From contig JBEKCC010000001.1 in NCBI GenBank assembly GCA_050015095.1, positions 434,001 to 498,000 on the forward strand: a DNA stretch of 64,000 bases. Reading direction: 5' to 3'. This document shows, in pieces, positions 1 to 9,369 of the stretch. The notes under the pieces were generated by a model that did no database searches, had not been told where the DNA came from, and worked only from the letters and a program-made list of their open reading frames with translations. How positions within the stretch are numbered: position 1 is the stretch's first letter; every line of letters starts with the position of its first letter. Position numbers and translations under genes: made by a program. This stretch comes from MVRE01 sp015660965. Lineage in GTDB: Archaea > Halobacteriota > Methanomicrobia > Methanomicrobiales > Methanospirillaceae.

Positions 1-954
1 CTGCAATAACCCAAGAGGCAATAGCGAGAATTGTCCAGGCATATAAAAAGACTGAGACTGATCAAAGGGAGCAGGAAAAACCCTATCAGATCAGCGGCGA
101 CTGGGAGATAATAATACAGGAAAACTATGATGAGATCGTTGAGAAAATCAACAGGGGGTTGAGCCGTTCAGGAAATTTTCCTGTTACATACATGGAAAAG
201 ATCCGGCTCCTCCTCACGATAAAACGTAATTATACTGTCTGGAAACTGATGACCGGCTTTCCTGATGAAGTACTCGATTATACAAAAGAGATCGGAAACA
301 TGCACGGAGTGGACCACAACGGTTATTCATGATGCTCCCTGCATTCCACCAGTCATATTATGCGCAGAGAATCTCTCGTCTTATCTCGGCAACCGATGAG
401 AAGCCGGTGGTGATCGAAATTGGAGGCGGGTACTGGTAACTCCCATTCCATCTCTTTAAGCACCTGAAAACCAAGTGCATTTATGTTTATCTCGACATTC
501 GTGAAATGTGCATTATTGCGGCATATTTCTTAATGAGTAATTTTCCCGAAAAAAAGACATTATTATACGGGGAAAATCCCGGTGAAATGATTAACTTCAG
601 GCACTATAATATCATCATCCTGCCCAATTACCAGCTCAAAAACTTCCTAACTGGTGTTGCTGCCTGGTCTTTAATTCCCACAGCATGAGCCAGATGAGTG
701 CAGAAACCGTGACTGAATATTTACACCAGATAAACAGGATATGCACATCATTCTTCCTCCATGCAAATGTTGAGGGATCCCCGCAATCAATAGCTGGGAA
801 TTCTCAATATATCGATCTCAGTGATCCGAGATTTGAATTACCCTCTGAATTTTTCAAACATATCTACCGGTTCCCGGGATTGATTCGCAATGATGGTTAT
901 ATTGTCTCCGAATTTTCAACATGGGGGTATCTTTACGAAAGGATCTCGAATTAA
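1..954 (+). pseudogene. Broken putative sugar O-methyltransferase (5' end outside window)
   Basis: Conceptual translation matches the intact protein at 12264-13481 along its length, with shared segments such as ISGDW, KEIGNMHG, EIGGGY, YFLM, IILPNY and IRNDG. The reading frame is broken at least three times: it hits a stop and changes frame near 330-333, has an in-frame TAA near 437-439 right after the SAM-binding EIGGGY motif, and shifts again near 650-660. The final frame runs to the stop at 952-954. The N-terminus lies before the window. The family is the NanM-like sugar O-methyltransferases by resemblance. It cannot make an intact enzyme as read here. Confidence 0.75.
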
Positions 955-1040
955 TTAGTTTCAATCGTCATCAACGAACGGGGTTGATCATTTTCTCAGG
1001 ACTATAAAATCAGTCAGTTACCTCGTATCACACTATTAAG

Positions 1041-2881
1041 TTATGTCGTAAACATTTCAACGATATCATCTCTTACCGGTAAAAACAAACATTTGATAAA
1101 TCGCTGATTTTCTTCTGAGATTATGGGTCGCGATACGGTTAATGCATTCATTGCTGCCTTTTGTAAGGAGGTACTGTCACTCTCGCTTGGTACCGAAGGA
1201 AGATCCTCAAAAATATTCATGTCAATTCGGCAATCGGATTTGACATGGATAATCGGAATCCCCTGAGCCAGCGCTTCAACACTAACAGTTGTTTCAGTAT
1301 AAAAAACGAGATCTGTGTCAGCAAGGAGAGAATCAATGGATTTATCAGACACAATCAATTTTTCCGAAAATTCGCCTATATATCGGGATATTTGAATGTA
1401 TGGTAACACCGGATGGCATTTGACAATGATGTCGACATCAAGCCCATTCAGCGATTTTACGACCTTACTGATAAGTTCCAAGGATTCATCCAGGCCTCCT
1501 GATAATGCGATCAAGACTTTCTTTTTATTTAATGGCTTTTTTGGCTGAACACCAGAAATTCTCTGGTTAATATGGGGGTACCGTAAAGCACCACCAACAA
1601 GGATTGTTTCATCGGTAAACCCGGATTGTTCTAGAGTAGTTTTTCCCAGTTCCCCGCTTGCAATTATGATATCTGGGAGCGGCATGATGTTCCTCTCATG
1701 CCGGGACATGGAATAACACGTATACATCGATCTCACAAGGGTATGTGCATATCCCACAAGTTTGGTCTCCTTTTCGAATTCACGAATTCCGGCACAAAAT
1801 AATTTTTCCCAGATCTGGTTTTCAAAAAGATACAAAAAAATATCTGTACGGTAGTTTTGCTTCAGCGATCGTGTAGAGCAGTAACGAAGATACGATTCTT
1901 CACGGCGGATATTCAGGTTATCCCTTCGAAATTCCTCAAAAACGATATCCGTCATATCAATTCTTTCCCATGAAGGAAGTGGTCTTTTCGTCAGAGGGGT
2001 AGACCTCATATAATTGAGAGATTTCCATACATCAGACGGACTGATAAGTTCTTCGAGCAGTATAAATTCTTCATCATTCCGGATTAATTTCAAAAGAGCT
2101 TGCGGGTAAAAATATGTCGGAAGAACATCGATAAGATAAAAAAAGGGGATCTTTTTTTCCATAAACCGGTCCGCAATCCCCATGAAAAAAATATTTTCAA
2201 ATTTCTGGTTTTTTAGAAAAGACCGGTCATCAGCCCATGAGTGCATTGCCACATATCCGTGAGATTGTTGCAGTTTGTGGGATCTCCTTATAAAATGTTT
2301 CACCCTGCGAAAGATCCCTGCCATAACAATACGCGAAATATATCTCGAAAAAAACCAGGATTTCCGCAGGATAACGGAAATGGAATAAGAGATCTTTTCT
2401 CTGAATCTGCTGATCGGTGATTCATAGGTCAATATATCCATGTTACATTCAGGGGGACAATTTTTTACCAAAGCTTCCGATAGGGCACGGTTTTCACAGA
2501 TAAAGACGAGATTGCCGTGATCGCCATTTACAGTTTCCTGAAAAATTTTTATGTAACAAAAATAGAGCAGCACATTCGATATGAGCGGGCTTTTTTCGGA
2601 AACAGATGACGCCCACCAGAGAACATGATTATCTGTAGGGATAAGGGATCCGATATAGTCGATATAGCTTTTCCGGTATTCCCTTGCAATATCCTGGAGC
2701 CGTTTACCTATAGAAATGCGGGTATTGGTAACTCCGAAATTTCTTTCCAGTTCGCGGAGCCTAGGATAATTTTTTCCGAAATAAATCCAGTGGAAGGGTT
2801 CCTGGATCTTTTTTTTTTAATTATTTTCCTGTATTCGGATATATGAGAAAGGGAAATAATCAGAACTTTTCCTTTTTTCAT
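1041..2881 (-). CDS. Surface carbohydrate biosynthesis protein, GT-B-like, frameshifted at an A10 tract
   Basis: The downstream part (GTG at 2573, 510 aa) has the look of a GT-B-fold or capsule-type glycan enzyme: an ALSGG segment, VKCHP, and a C-terminal ETTVSVEALAQGIP loop typical of nucleotide-sugar binding. The same frame stays open upstream with convincing protein sequence (WIYFGKNYPRLRE, DNHVLWWASS) to a TAA at 2817-2819, but with no start codon. An ATG at 2881 opens an adjacent frame (MKKGKVLIISLSH) that meets it exactly at a run of ten A (2809-2818). Adding one A would give a 613-aa protein. It resembles the LIC13510-type surface carbohydrate proteins, from memory. The gene stands alone on the minus strand at the edge of the glycan locus. 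The break may be real, phase-variable, bypassed by slippage, or a sequencing error. Confidence 0.6.
2809..2818 (-). repeat. A10 homopolymer inside the surface-carbohydrate gene
   Basis: Ten consecutive A on the minus strand lie exactly where the upstream frame starting at 2881 and the 510-aa downstream frame must join. In the upstream frame the tract is read as three AAA codons followed by AGA. A -1 shift, or one added A, restores the long frame. Such tracts support replication or transcription slippage and -1 ribosomal slippage. Confidence 0.7.
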
Positions 2882-2963
2882 TACTTTATAACGTTTTCTC
2901 TTAAGACCAATAAATTGTTGTTGGATGAACAGGCGAATAAAGGTTTTTTACAATTGATACATA

Positions 2964-2974
2964 TGTTATAAAAG
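2964..2974 (+). promoter_or_regulatory. TATA box for the 2995-9326 sugar gene run
   Basis: The sequence tgttataaaag is centred about 26 nt upstream of the ATG at 2995. That is the usual TATA-to-start distance in archaea, so the transcript is probably leaderless or nearly so. No Shine-Dalgarno sequence lies in front of this ATG, which agrees. Confidence 0.5.
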
Positions 2975-2994
2975 CGATATTAGCGTGAATCATC

Positions 2995-3927
2995 ATGATA
3001 AAACCCCCCGTCGCGGTTACAATACGATCTTTCAATCAAAATGGTCCTGCAATGGGATTACTACGCAATGAATTTGAGATTGTATACATTAATTCAACGG
3101 GCTCGCGTTTATCAGAAGACGCCTTGATCAGTGCAATTCACCAGGCGGAATACGTTATTGCCGGAACGGAACGATTCACCAAGAACGTGATCGAGTCATC
3201 TCCAAGGCTGAAGGTATTATCCCGTGTGGGTGTCGGCATTGATAATATCGATCTTAAAGCAGCAGAGAATAGAAGTCTTTGTATACTCAACACTCCGCAA
3301 GCACCTGCACTTTCTGTGGCAGAACATACACTTGCTCTTATTCTCACCATACTCAAACACATACCAGACTATAATTCCCAAATCCGCCGGAGAGATTTTT
3401 CTATTCAGCCCGGAACTCTATTGATGGGAAAAACGATTGGTATTGTTGGTATGGGAAGGATCGGTTCGACAGTAGCATCAATGCTTCAGGCATTAGGATG
3501 CAAAATTACCTATTTTGATCCCTATCTGCCCGAACCGTCATCTTCAACCTGGACGGCTTTTACGTCACTAAAAGATCTGGCAGCCGGAGCGGATATCATA
3601 ACAATCCATGCTGTACCCCAGCAGAACGGTTCCGCCCTTTTCGATGAACATATCTTTAAACACTGCAAAAGAGGATGCATAATTATCAATACGTCACGAG
3701 GTTCGCTAATCGATGAAATTGCCCTCGAGCATGCACTGAATGAGGGGATCGTATATGCTGCGGGGTTGGATGTCTTCTCTAACGAACCATATTCAGGAAC
3801 ATTACTCATATATCCACAAGTGATAGTAACACCCCATGTAGCATCCAACACGATTGAATCACGTCAGGATATGGAAATGGAAGCGGTAGAACATATAATT
3901 GAAATTAAAAAGGGACTGGTGAAATGA
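2995..3927 (+). CDS. D-2-hydroxyacid dehydrogenase, NAD-binding
   Basis: A 310-aa protein of the phosphoglycerate dehydrogenase / D-lactate dehydrogenase family, which oxidises or reduces 2-hydroxy acids with NAD(P). The Rossmann motif GMGRIG is at about residues 152-157. The catalytic elements follow in family order: Arg in TSRGSLID, Glu near DVFSNEP, and His in TPHVASN. It lacks the C-terminal ACT regulatory domain of true SerA, so it is more likely a sugar-acid or precursor enzyme of this locus than the serine pathway enzyme. The next gene overlaps its stop by four bases (ATGA), so the two are probably translated together. Family is certain, substrate unknown. Confidence 0.85.
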   Translation: MIKPPVAVTIRSFNQNGPAMGLLRNEFEIVYINSTGSRLSEDALISAIHQAEYVIAGTERFTKNVIESSPRLKVLSRVGVGIDNIDLKAAENRSLCILNTPQAPALSVAEHTLALILTILKHIPDYNSQIRRRDFSIQPGTLLMGKTIGIVGMGRIGSTVASMLQALGCKITYFDPYLPEPSSSTWTAFTSLKDLAAGADIITIHAVPQQNGSALFDEHIFKHCKRGCIIINTSRGSLIDEIALEHALNEGIVYAAGLDVFSNEPYSGTLLIYPQVIVTPHVASNTIESRQDMEMEAVEHIIEIKKGLVK

Positions 3928-4835
3928 GAGCATTAGTTACGGGCGGTTCCGGATTTCTCGGAAGTTACCTTGTCAAAGAACTTGTCAAAGGCAATCACGA
4001 AGCAGTCATATACGACCTTGCCATACCAGATGAATTTAAGAACTCGGCTGACAGTTCCCAGGTTGAATATATTCAGGGGGATATTCTCAATTACCCGGCA
4101 TTATGTGCCGCTATGAAAGATTGCGACATTGTATTCCATACGGCAGCTATCGCTGACATCGACATAACGCGTACGATGCCCCAGCAGACCATGCAAATCA
4201 ATGTTGTAGGTACTGCTAACTGTCTTGAGGCGGCAAGGCATGCCGGAGTAAAGCGATTCCTTTTTGCGAGTTCTGTTTATACCGCTGGAAAGTGGGGATC
4301 ATTTTACCGAGTATCAAAACAAGCCGGGGAATCTCTATGCAAAACATATCATAATGAATTTGGACTGAATTATACCATTCTCAAATATGGAAGTCTTTAT
4401 GGGCGCGACGCAAACCACTGGAATTTCATCTATATCGCGTGCAAGGCGCTCCTTACAACCGGAGAATTTACCTATATCAGTTCAAAGGACGCTGTCCGTG
4501 AATATATTCATATTTTTGATGCCGCACGGGAAACCGTTCGGATTGCCGAGGATCCGACTTTCTCCAACAAATCCGTCCTGATTACCGGCCACCAGAGGAT
4601 GAAGATTGAAGAATTTTTTTCTATGCTCAAGGAAATTATCGGAAAAGATGTCACAATCTATTATACTCCGGCAGAACAGCACAAACATTACATCATTTCC
4701 CCATATTCATTTGAAAAGGATGTGCCTATACGCGTAAATCTATCCACGTATGTGGATATCAGTGAAGGAATTCTGGATTGTCTGCGGGAAGTCCAGAAAG
4801 AACTGGATCAGGATGCCCAACATAAGAAACCGTGA
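3924..4835 (+). CDS. NAD-dependent epimerase/dehydratase (extended SDR)
   Basis: A 303-aa extended short-chain dehydrogenase. The N-terminal nucleotide-binding motif is TGGSGFLGSYL, and the active-site motif is YRVSK (YxxxK) near residue 130, with the preceding FASSVY supplying the Ser. Enzymes of this class act on nucleotide-activated sugars: 4-epimerases, 4,6-dehydratases and reductases. Its ATG overlaps the stop of the dehydrogenase before it (ATGA). One of four such epimerase-type genes in the locus, each clearly distinct in sequence. The substrate cannot be told from sequence alone. Confidence 0.85.
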   Translation: MRALVTGGSGFLGSYLVKELVKGNHEAVIYDLAIPDEFKNSADSSQVEYIQGDILNYPALCAAMKDCDIVFHTAAIADIDITRTMPQQTMQINVVGTANCLEAARHAGVKRFLFASSVYTAGKWGSFYRVSKQAGESLCKTYHNEFGLNYTILKYGSLYGRDANHWNFIYIACKALLTTGEFTYISSKDAVREYIHIFDAARETVRIAEDPTFSNKSVLITGHQRMKIEEFFSMLKEIIGKDVTIYYTPAEQHKHYIISPYSFEKDVPIRVNLSTYVDISEGILDCLREVQKELDQDAQHKKP

Positions 4836-4886
4836 CTTGAACCCTGCCTGTAATTAATGAACCTTAAGCACCCAAGAGGAATAACA

Positions 4887-5768
4887 ATGAGCTCATCAGT
4901 AGTTTGCCCCCTGTGTCACCACATTCACTCGGATATCATGTCTGAAAAACTGAGATACGAGTCCCCACGGAAAGTATACAAGTGCCAAGATTGTGGTCTC
5001 TTATATCTTTACCCGCAGATGACCGCAGATGAAGAGCGGTTATTTTATGAAAAGGAGTATGGGGAAATATACAGTAGCGAAAAAGGGACAACACCTGCCA
5101 AACTTTTTGAATCACGATTACCGGATGCACGTTTGTATTTCGAATGGACCAGGACGGATCTTAAGAAAAACCACGAATGTCTGGAACTGGGTTGTGCTTC
5201 CGGCTATTTCCTTGCAACAATCCGAGACCATGTGTCTGGAGTCTCCGGGATAGAGACACATCTGCTACTGAAGGAGTATTGTGAAAATATCGGGATTCAC
5301 ATATACGAATCAGTAAATGAATGCAAGAATGAACAATTTGATCGTATTTTCATGTTTTTCCTGTTGGAACATATCGGAGATCCTGTCAATTATCTGAAGG
5401 GCGTAATGAGAATTTTAAAAAAAAGTGGAAAACTCTTCATTATCGTCCCGAACGTCGACGATGCTCTCCTGAAGTTATATGATATCCCCGGGTTCAAGTC
5501 ATTTTATTTTACCCCTGCTCACCAGTTTTACTATTCCAAGGATACGCTATCCCGAACATTTCGGACTGCCGGCATCTCTGAATTCATGATTCATCCCCGA
5601 CAGAGATATGATCTTTCAAACCACATGCACTGGATGATGTATGAAAAACCTGGTGGCGCAGGACGCTATAATGATGTTTTCTCCCAAGTCCTGCTCAGTG
5701 AATATGCACAATGTCTTGAGAAACAGTTCCTCTGTGATACATTGTATGCTGTTATAACAAAAAAATGA
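4887..5768 (+). CDS. Zinc-ribbon class I SAM-dependent methyltransferase
   Basis: The N-terminus holds a zinc ribbon with CPLC and CQDCG pairs. A Rossmann methyltransferase domain follows, with motif I LELGCASGYFL and a later LLEHIGDP segment. This architecture is common in sugar C-methyltransferases and in methyltransferases of polysaccharide clusters. I chose the ATG at 4887 rather than the upstream one at 4857, because an AAGAGGA ribosome site sits seven bases before it and the protein then starts directly before the zinc ribbon. It lies between an epimerase and a Gfo/Idh/MocA dehydrogenase in one orientation, which suggests modification of a nucleotide sugar or its lipid-linked product. 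Confidence 0.8.
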   Translation: MSSSVVCPLCHHIHSDIMSEKLRYESPRKVYKCQDCGLLYLYPQMTADEERLFYEKEYGEIYSSEKGTTPAKLFESRLPDARLYFEWTRTDLKKNHECLELGCASGYFLATIRDHVSGVSGIETHLLLKEYCENIGIHIYESVNECKNEQFDRIFMFFLLEHIGDPVNYLKGVMRILKKSGKLFIIVPNVDDALLKLYDIPGFKSFYFTPAHQFYYSKDTLSRTFRTAGISEFMIHPRQRYDLSNHMHWMMYEKPGGAGRYNDVFSQVLLSEYAQCLEKQFLCDTLYAVITKK

Positions 5769-5807
5769 TAGTAAAATTATCAAAAATTATGACGGAATGA
5801 TTACCAG

Positions 5808-6842
5808 ATGACCAACAGAAAGAAAGCGGCAATAATTGGTTTTGGAGGAATGGGCCAGAGACACTACACAGCATATTCAAAAATTGGTGTCGATATTGTA
5901 GCAATTTCTGACTGGGAGCCGAATAAAGTTAAAAAAAACCTGCCTGCATTCAATCCCGATCATATATACAATAATCACCTGAATCTACTAAAAAATGAAA
6001 AAAACAACATCGATATTTTGAGTGTTGTAACAAATGGACCCACTCACGCCAAAGTCACTATTGATGGTTCCGAAGCGGGAATTAAAAACATTTTATGCGA
6101 GAAACCAATGGCAACAAATCTATCCGATGCCCGGAGGGTTATCGAGGTATGTAAAAAGAATGAGACCCGTCTTGCAGTCAACCATATACGGAGATGGAAC
6201 AAAAATTATTTAAACCTGAAAAAACTGATCTCAGAAAATATTATCGGTGAAATCAGGCACTTGTATTTCAGTTGCGGATCAACCGGCATCGGAAATTTTG
6301 CTATCCACTTCTTTGATACAGCACGCTTTCTTACGGCAAGCGAGCCAGAATGGATCGTAGGATTTCTCGATAAAACCGGAACACCCAATCCGAGGGGTAT
6401 TGCTTTTGTCGATCCTGGTGGTTATGGTATCGTCAAGTTTAAAAACGGGTGCCGTTTCTTCCTTGATACCTCTGAGGACACAGGGGTCCAGTACAGTTTC
6501 CAGATCGTTGGTGCCTTAGGCCGTATCATCATTGACGAACTGAACGACACCTGGCAGATATGGGCAAGAACAGGCCCTAACCGGGAAATTCCCTGTACAA
6601 GATACGGTACAAATATGGAGATCATACCATTCCATAGTACAGAAAAATTTGATATTGTTACTTTAACTTCAAGAGCAATGGAAGAACTCCTTTCCGGCAA
6701 TCCAGTCAGCAGTACAGGAGAAGATGGCCAGAAATCCCTTGAACTGGTCCTCGGACTCCACGTCTCTGATGAGCACATGAACACGAAAGTATGCTTACCC
6801 TTAACGGAACAGAATTACCAGAAGGACGTTCAGATCGCATGA
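5808..6842 (+). CDS. Gfo/Idh/MocA family oxidoreductase
   Basis: A 344-aa two-domain dehydrogenase. The N-terminal NAD(P)-binding fold begins with IIGFGGMGQRH, and the family signature CEKPMA is near residue 97. The C-terminal half is the alpha/beta domain that forms the sugar pocket (GGYGIVKFKNG). Members oxidise hydroxyls of sugars, inositols or nucleotide sugars, often as the first step towards amino or deoxy sugars. It lies between a methyltransferase and an epimerase within the 2995-9326 run, which points to sugar modification. No aminotransferase partner is visible nearby. Confidence 0.85.
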   Translation: MTNRKKAAIIGFGGMGQRHYTAYSKIGVDIVAISDWEPNKVKKNLPAFNPDHIYNNHLNLLKNEKNNIDILSVVTNGPTHAKVTIDGSEAGIKNILCEKPMATNLSDARRVIEVCKKNETRLAVNHIRRWNKNYLNLKKLISENIIGEIRHLYFSCGSTGIGNFAIHFFDTARFLTASEPEWIVGFLDKTGTPNPRGIAFVDPGGYGIVKFKNGCRFFLDTSEDTGVQYSFQIVGALGRIIIDELNDTWQIWARTGPNREIPCTRYGTNMEIIPFHSTEKFDIVTLTSRAMEELLSGNPVSSTGEDGQKSLELVLGLHVSDEHMNTKVCLPLTEQNYQKDVQIA

Positions 6843-6861
6843 ACATAATATTCATAAAATT

Positions 6862-7809
6862 ATGAAAAACAAAATCCTGATAACCGGGGGAGCCGGATTT
6901 ATCGGCTCCCACATTGCCAGACGGCTCGAAGAAACGGGTTATGATGTCACCATTATTGACAATCTTACAACGGGAAATGGAAAGAACATTCCCGATAATG
7001 TTGATTTCATCAAGGGCGATATCTCGAAACAAAAGTGCATTTCTTCTATCTCTGGTAAGAGCTATCAAGCAGTACTCCATCTCGCTGCCCAGTCATCAGG
7101 AGAGATATCTCACGCCAAACCGGAACTTGACTTGAAAGTCAATACGCTGGGAACACTGCTTCTCCTGAAATGGTGCATGAAAAACAAGATCCCCCGCTTC
7201 ATGTACGCCAGTTCAATGGCAATTTACGGGGATGTACCGCATAATCCGGTCTCAGAAAATGAAGTCTGCAACCCCCTATCATTTTACGGGATTTCCAAAT
7301 TTTCCAGTGAGCAGTATATCCGGAATTTCTCCAAGGATGGATTATCATCGACCTGCTTCAGGATGTTCAGTGTTTACGGGCCGGGACAGAATATGACAAA
7401 TATGAAGCAGGGCATGGTCAGTATCTTTCTTGCCTATCTTATGAAGAATGAGACAATCTGGGTGAAGGGCAGCAAAGACCGCTTCAGGGATTTTATCTAT
7501 ATCGATGATGTCGTTGATGTGTGGTGTTCTTCTCTTGAGGATGAGAACACATTTGGGAAAACATACAATCTGGCGGCAGGCCAGAAAACATATGTAGGGG
7601 ATCTGGTAAGAAAGGAAATTGCATTGTATGGACATAACCCGAAAACATATCCGGTGAAATTTGAAGGGTCAACACCGGCTGACCAGTTTGGGCTTTATGC
7701 AGATATCTCACTCATACGGCGCGATCTCAAATGGAAACCCAAAGTATCGCTGGACGAAGGGCTGAAGATGATGATTTCATGGATAAAAAAAGAATATCAT
7801 ATAACATAA
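6862..7809 (+). CDS. NAD-dependent epimerase/dehydratase, GalE-like
   Basis: A 315-aa extended SDR. It opens with ITGGAGFIGSHIA, the NAD-binding loop, followed by IIDNLTTGN as in UDP-glucose 4-epimerases. The active site is YGISK with SSMAIYGD before it. The FSVYGPGQN segment that contacts the nucleotide sugar is also present. Probable role: interconversion of a UDP- or similar nucleotide sugar for the surface glycan. It starts 20 bases after the previous stop and is followed closely by the cytidylyltransferase, consistent with one transcript. Confidence 0.85.
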   Translation: MKNKILITGGAGFIGSHIARRLEETGYDVTIIDNLTTGNGKNIPDNVDFIKGDISKQKCISSISGKSYQAVLHLAAQSSGEISHAKPELDLKVNTLGTLLLLKWCMKNKIPRFMYASSMAIYGDVPHNPVSENEVCNPLSFYGISKFSSEQYIRNFSKDGLSSTCFRMFSVYGPGQNMTNMKQGMVSIFLAYLMKNETIWVKGSKDRFRDFIYIDDVVDVWCSSLEDENTFGKTYNLAAGQKTYVGDLVRKEIALYGHNPKTYPVKFEGSTPADQFGLYADISLIRRDLKWKPKVSLDEGLKMMISWIKKEYHIT

Positions 7810-7837
7810 ACAACGATTATCGAAAACAGGTGTTGAT

Positions 7838-8566
7838 ATGATTGCCGCACTATTAATCGGCCGGGAAGGGAGTGTTGGTTTTCCCGGGAAAAACGTCTAT
7901 CCGGTTCTTGGAAAACCATTGATGGTATACCCTCTTCTCGCAGCGAAAAATGCGAAACTGGTGGATAAGATCTACACTTCAACAGATTCTGAAAAAATCA
8001 AAACAATCGGAAGAGAATATGGGGCTGAAATTATTGATCGCCCTCAGGAGCTCTGCACAAAAGAGGCTCTTGGAGAACACGCATTTGTCCATGGATACCG
8101 TACTATTAAGGAGCGGACAGGAAAAGACCCTGAACTCATCGTCCTTCTGTTCTGCAACTCCGCAACAATTCTGCCTGAAACGATTGATGCCGGTATAGAT
8201 GCCTTAAAAAACAATCCACATTACGATTCTGCTGTCACAGTGTCCCGTTACAATATGTGGAGTCCGCTCAGGGCCCGGAAGATTGGGCAGGATGGTCTGC
8301 TTCACCCGTTTGTTCCGTTTGAGGTGTTTGGCGATCCAAAAACACTGAACTGCGATCGCGATTCCCAGGGCGATGCGTGGTTTGCAGATATGAGCGTGTC
8401 CATCGTCAGACCCTATTGTCTCGAACATCTCGACGATGGGCTTCTACCCCAAAAATGGATGGGGCAGCATATCTATCCCCTTAAACAATGGGGGGGGTGT
8501 GACGTTGATTATGAATGGCAGATTCCCCTGGTCGAGTTCTGGCTGACAAAACACGGATTTACCTGA
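7838..8566 (+). CDS. NeuA-like cytidylyltransferase family protein
   Basis: A 242-aa protein with the features of CMP-sialate/CMP-KDO synthetase relatives: N-terminal GREGSVGFPGKN (nucleotide-binding loop), then YTSTDSEKI and a GAEIIDRP segment. These enzymes activate acidic nine- or eight-carbon sugars, or related sugar acids, with CTP. No nonulosonate synthase (NeuB type) occurs in the window, so the substrate is open. It is followed 10 bases later by an SDR gene. A cytidylyltransferase-SDR pair is reminiscent of ptmB-ptmA in Campylobacter legionaminate clusters, a resemblance of gene type only. Confidence 0.75.
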   Translation: MIAALLIGREGSVGFPGKNVYPVLGKPLMVYPLLAAKNAKLVDKIYTSTDSEKIKTIGREYGAEIIDRPQELCTKEALGEHAFVHGYRTIKERTGKDPELIVLLFCNSATILPETIDAGIDALKNNPHYDSAVTVSRYNMWSPLRARKIGQDGLLHPFVPFEVFGDPKTLNCDRDSQGDAWFADMSVSIVRPYCLEHLDDGLLPQKWMGQHIYPLKQWGGCDVDYEWQIPLVEFWLTKHGFT

Positions 8567-8576
8567 AGAAATTATT

Positions 8577-9326
8577 ATGTTTAACAATCTCAAGGATAAA
8601 AAAGTTCTCGTAACCGGTGCGAGTTCCGGTATTGGTGCATGCACAGCACGGCTGTTTGCCCATTATGGTTCGATCGTTGGTATCCATTATAATGCAAACA
8701 GGCACGGTGCTGAAGCAGTGTTGAACCAGATTATGCTTGCGGGAGGCGAAGCATACCTGATCCACGCAGATCTGCTTAAAAAAAAGGAACGGAACCGTGT
8801 AATAGACTTATTTATCCGAGATTCTGGCGGGATTGATGTCCTGATAAATAATGCCGGCACTATATTCGGAAATGAACATTTTCTTGTAATGAAAGATGAC
8901 GAATGGCGGGACACCATTGATCTCAATCTCACAGCCCCCTATTTCCTTGCAAAACAATCCTTTGAATATATGATGAAATACGGCGGTGGAAAGATCATCA
9001 ACATCAGTTCAATATCTGCCAAATACGGCGGGTCTGAAAAAAGTATCCATTATGGAGCAGCAAAAGCCGGTCTCGATGCAATAACCCGGACACTATCGAG
9101 AGCAGGTGCTCCTTTCAATATCCTTGTCAATTCCATCCAGCCCGGAGTTATTCAGACCGACGCACACCGTAAGATTGGACGTCTTTCCCTCGATGACCGG
9201 ATAAAAAAGATCCCGCTGAAACGGGCGGGCACACCACGTGATGTTGCACAACTGTGTGTGTTTTTAGGTTCAGAAGCAGGAGACTACATTACAGGCCAGA
9301 TCATCGGAGTCACTGGTGGGGATTAA
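8577..9326 (+). CDS. Classical SDR family oxidoreductase
   Basis: A 249-aa classical short-chain dehydrogenase (FabG/PtmA type). It has TGASSGIGA at the N-terminus, NNAG near residue 90, catalytic Ser in ISSISAKYGG and YGAAK as YxxxK, plus a PGVIQTD cofactor segment. It reduces or oxidises a carbonyl/hydroxyl with NAD(P). It begins 10 bases after the cytidylyltransferase, so a shared pathway is likely. It closes the plus-strand run of closely packed sugar genes that starts at 2995. Substrate unknown. Confidence 0.85.
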   Translation: MFNNLKDKKVLVTGASSGIGACTARLFAHYGSIVGIHYNANRHGAEAVLNQIMLAGGEAYLIHADLLKKKERNRVIDLFIRDSGGIDVLINNAGTIFGNEHFLVMKDDEWRDTIDLNLTAPYFLAKQSFEYMMKYGGGKIINISSISAKYGGSEKSIHYGAAKAGLDAITRTLSRAGAPFNILVNSIQPGVIQTDAHRKIGRLSLDDRIKKIPLKRAGTPRDVAQLCVFLGSEAGDYITGQIIGVTGGD

Positions 9327-9369
9327 TCAAAATAGTTTTTATTGCATGAAACAAATGAGGTAAAAAAAT

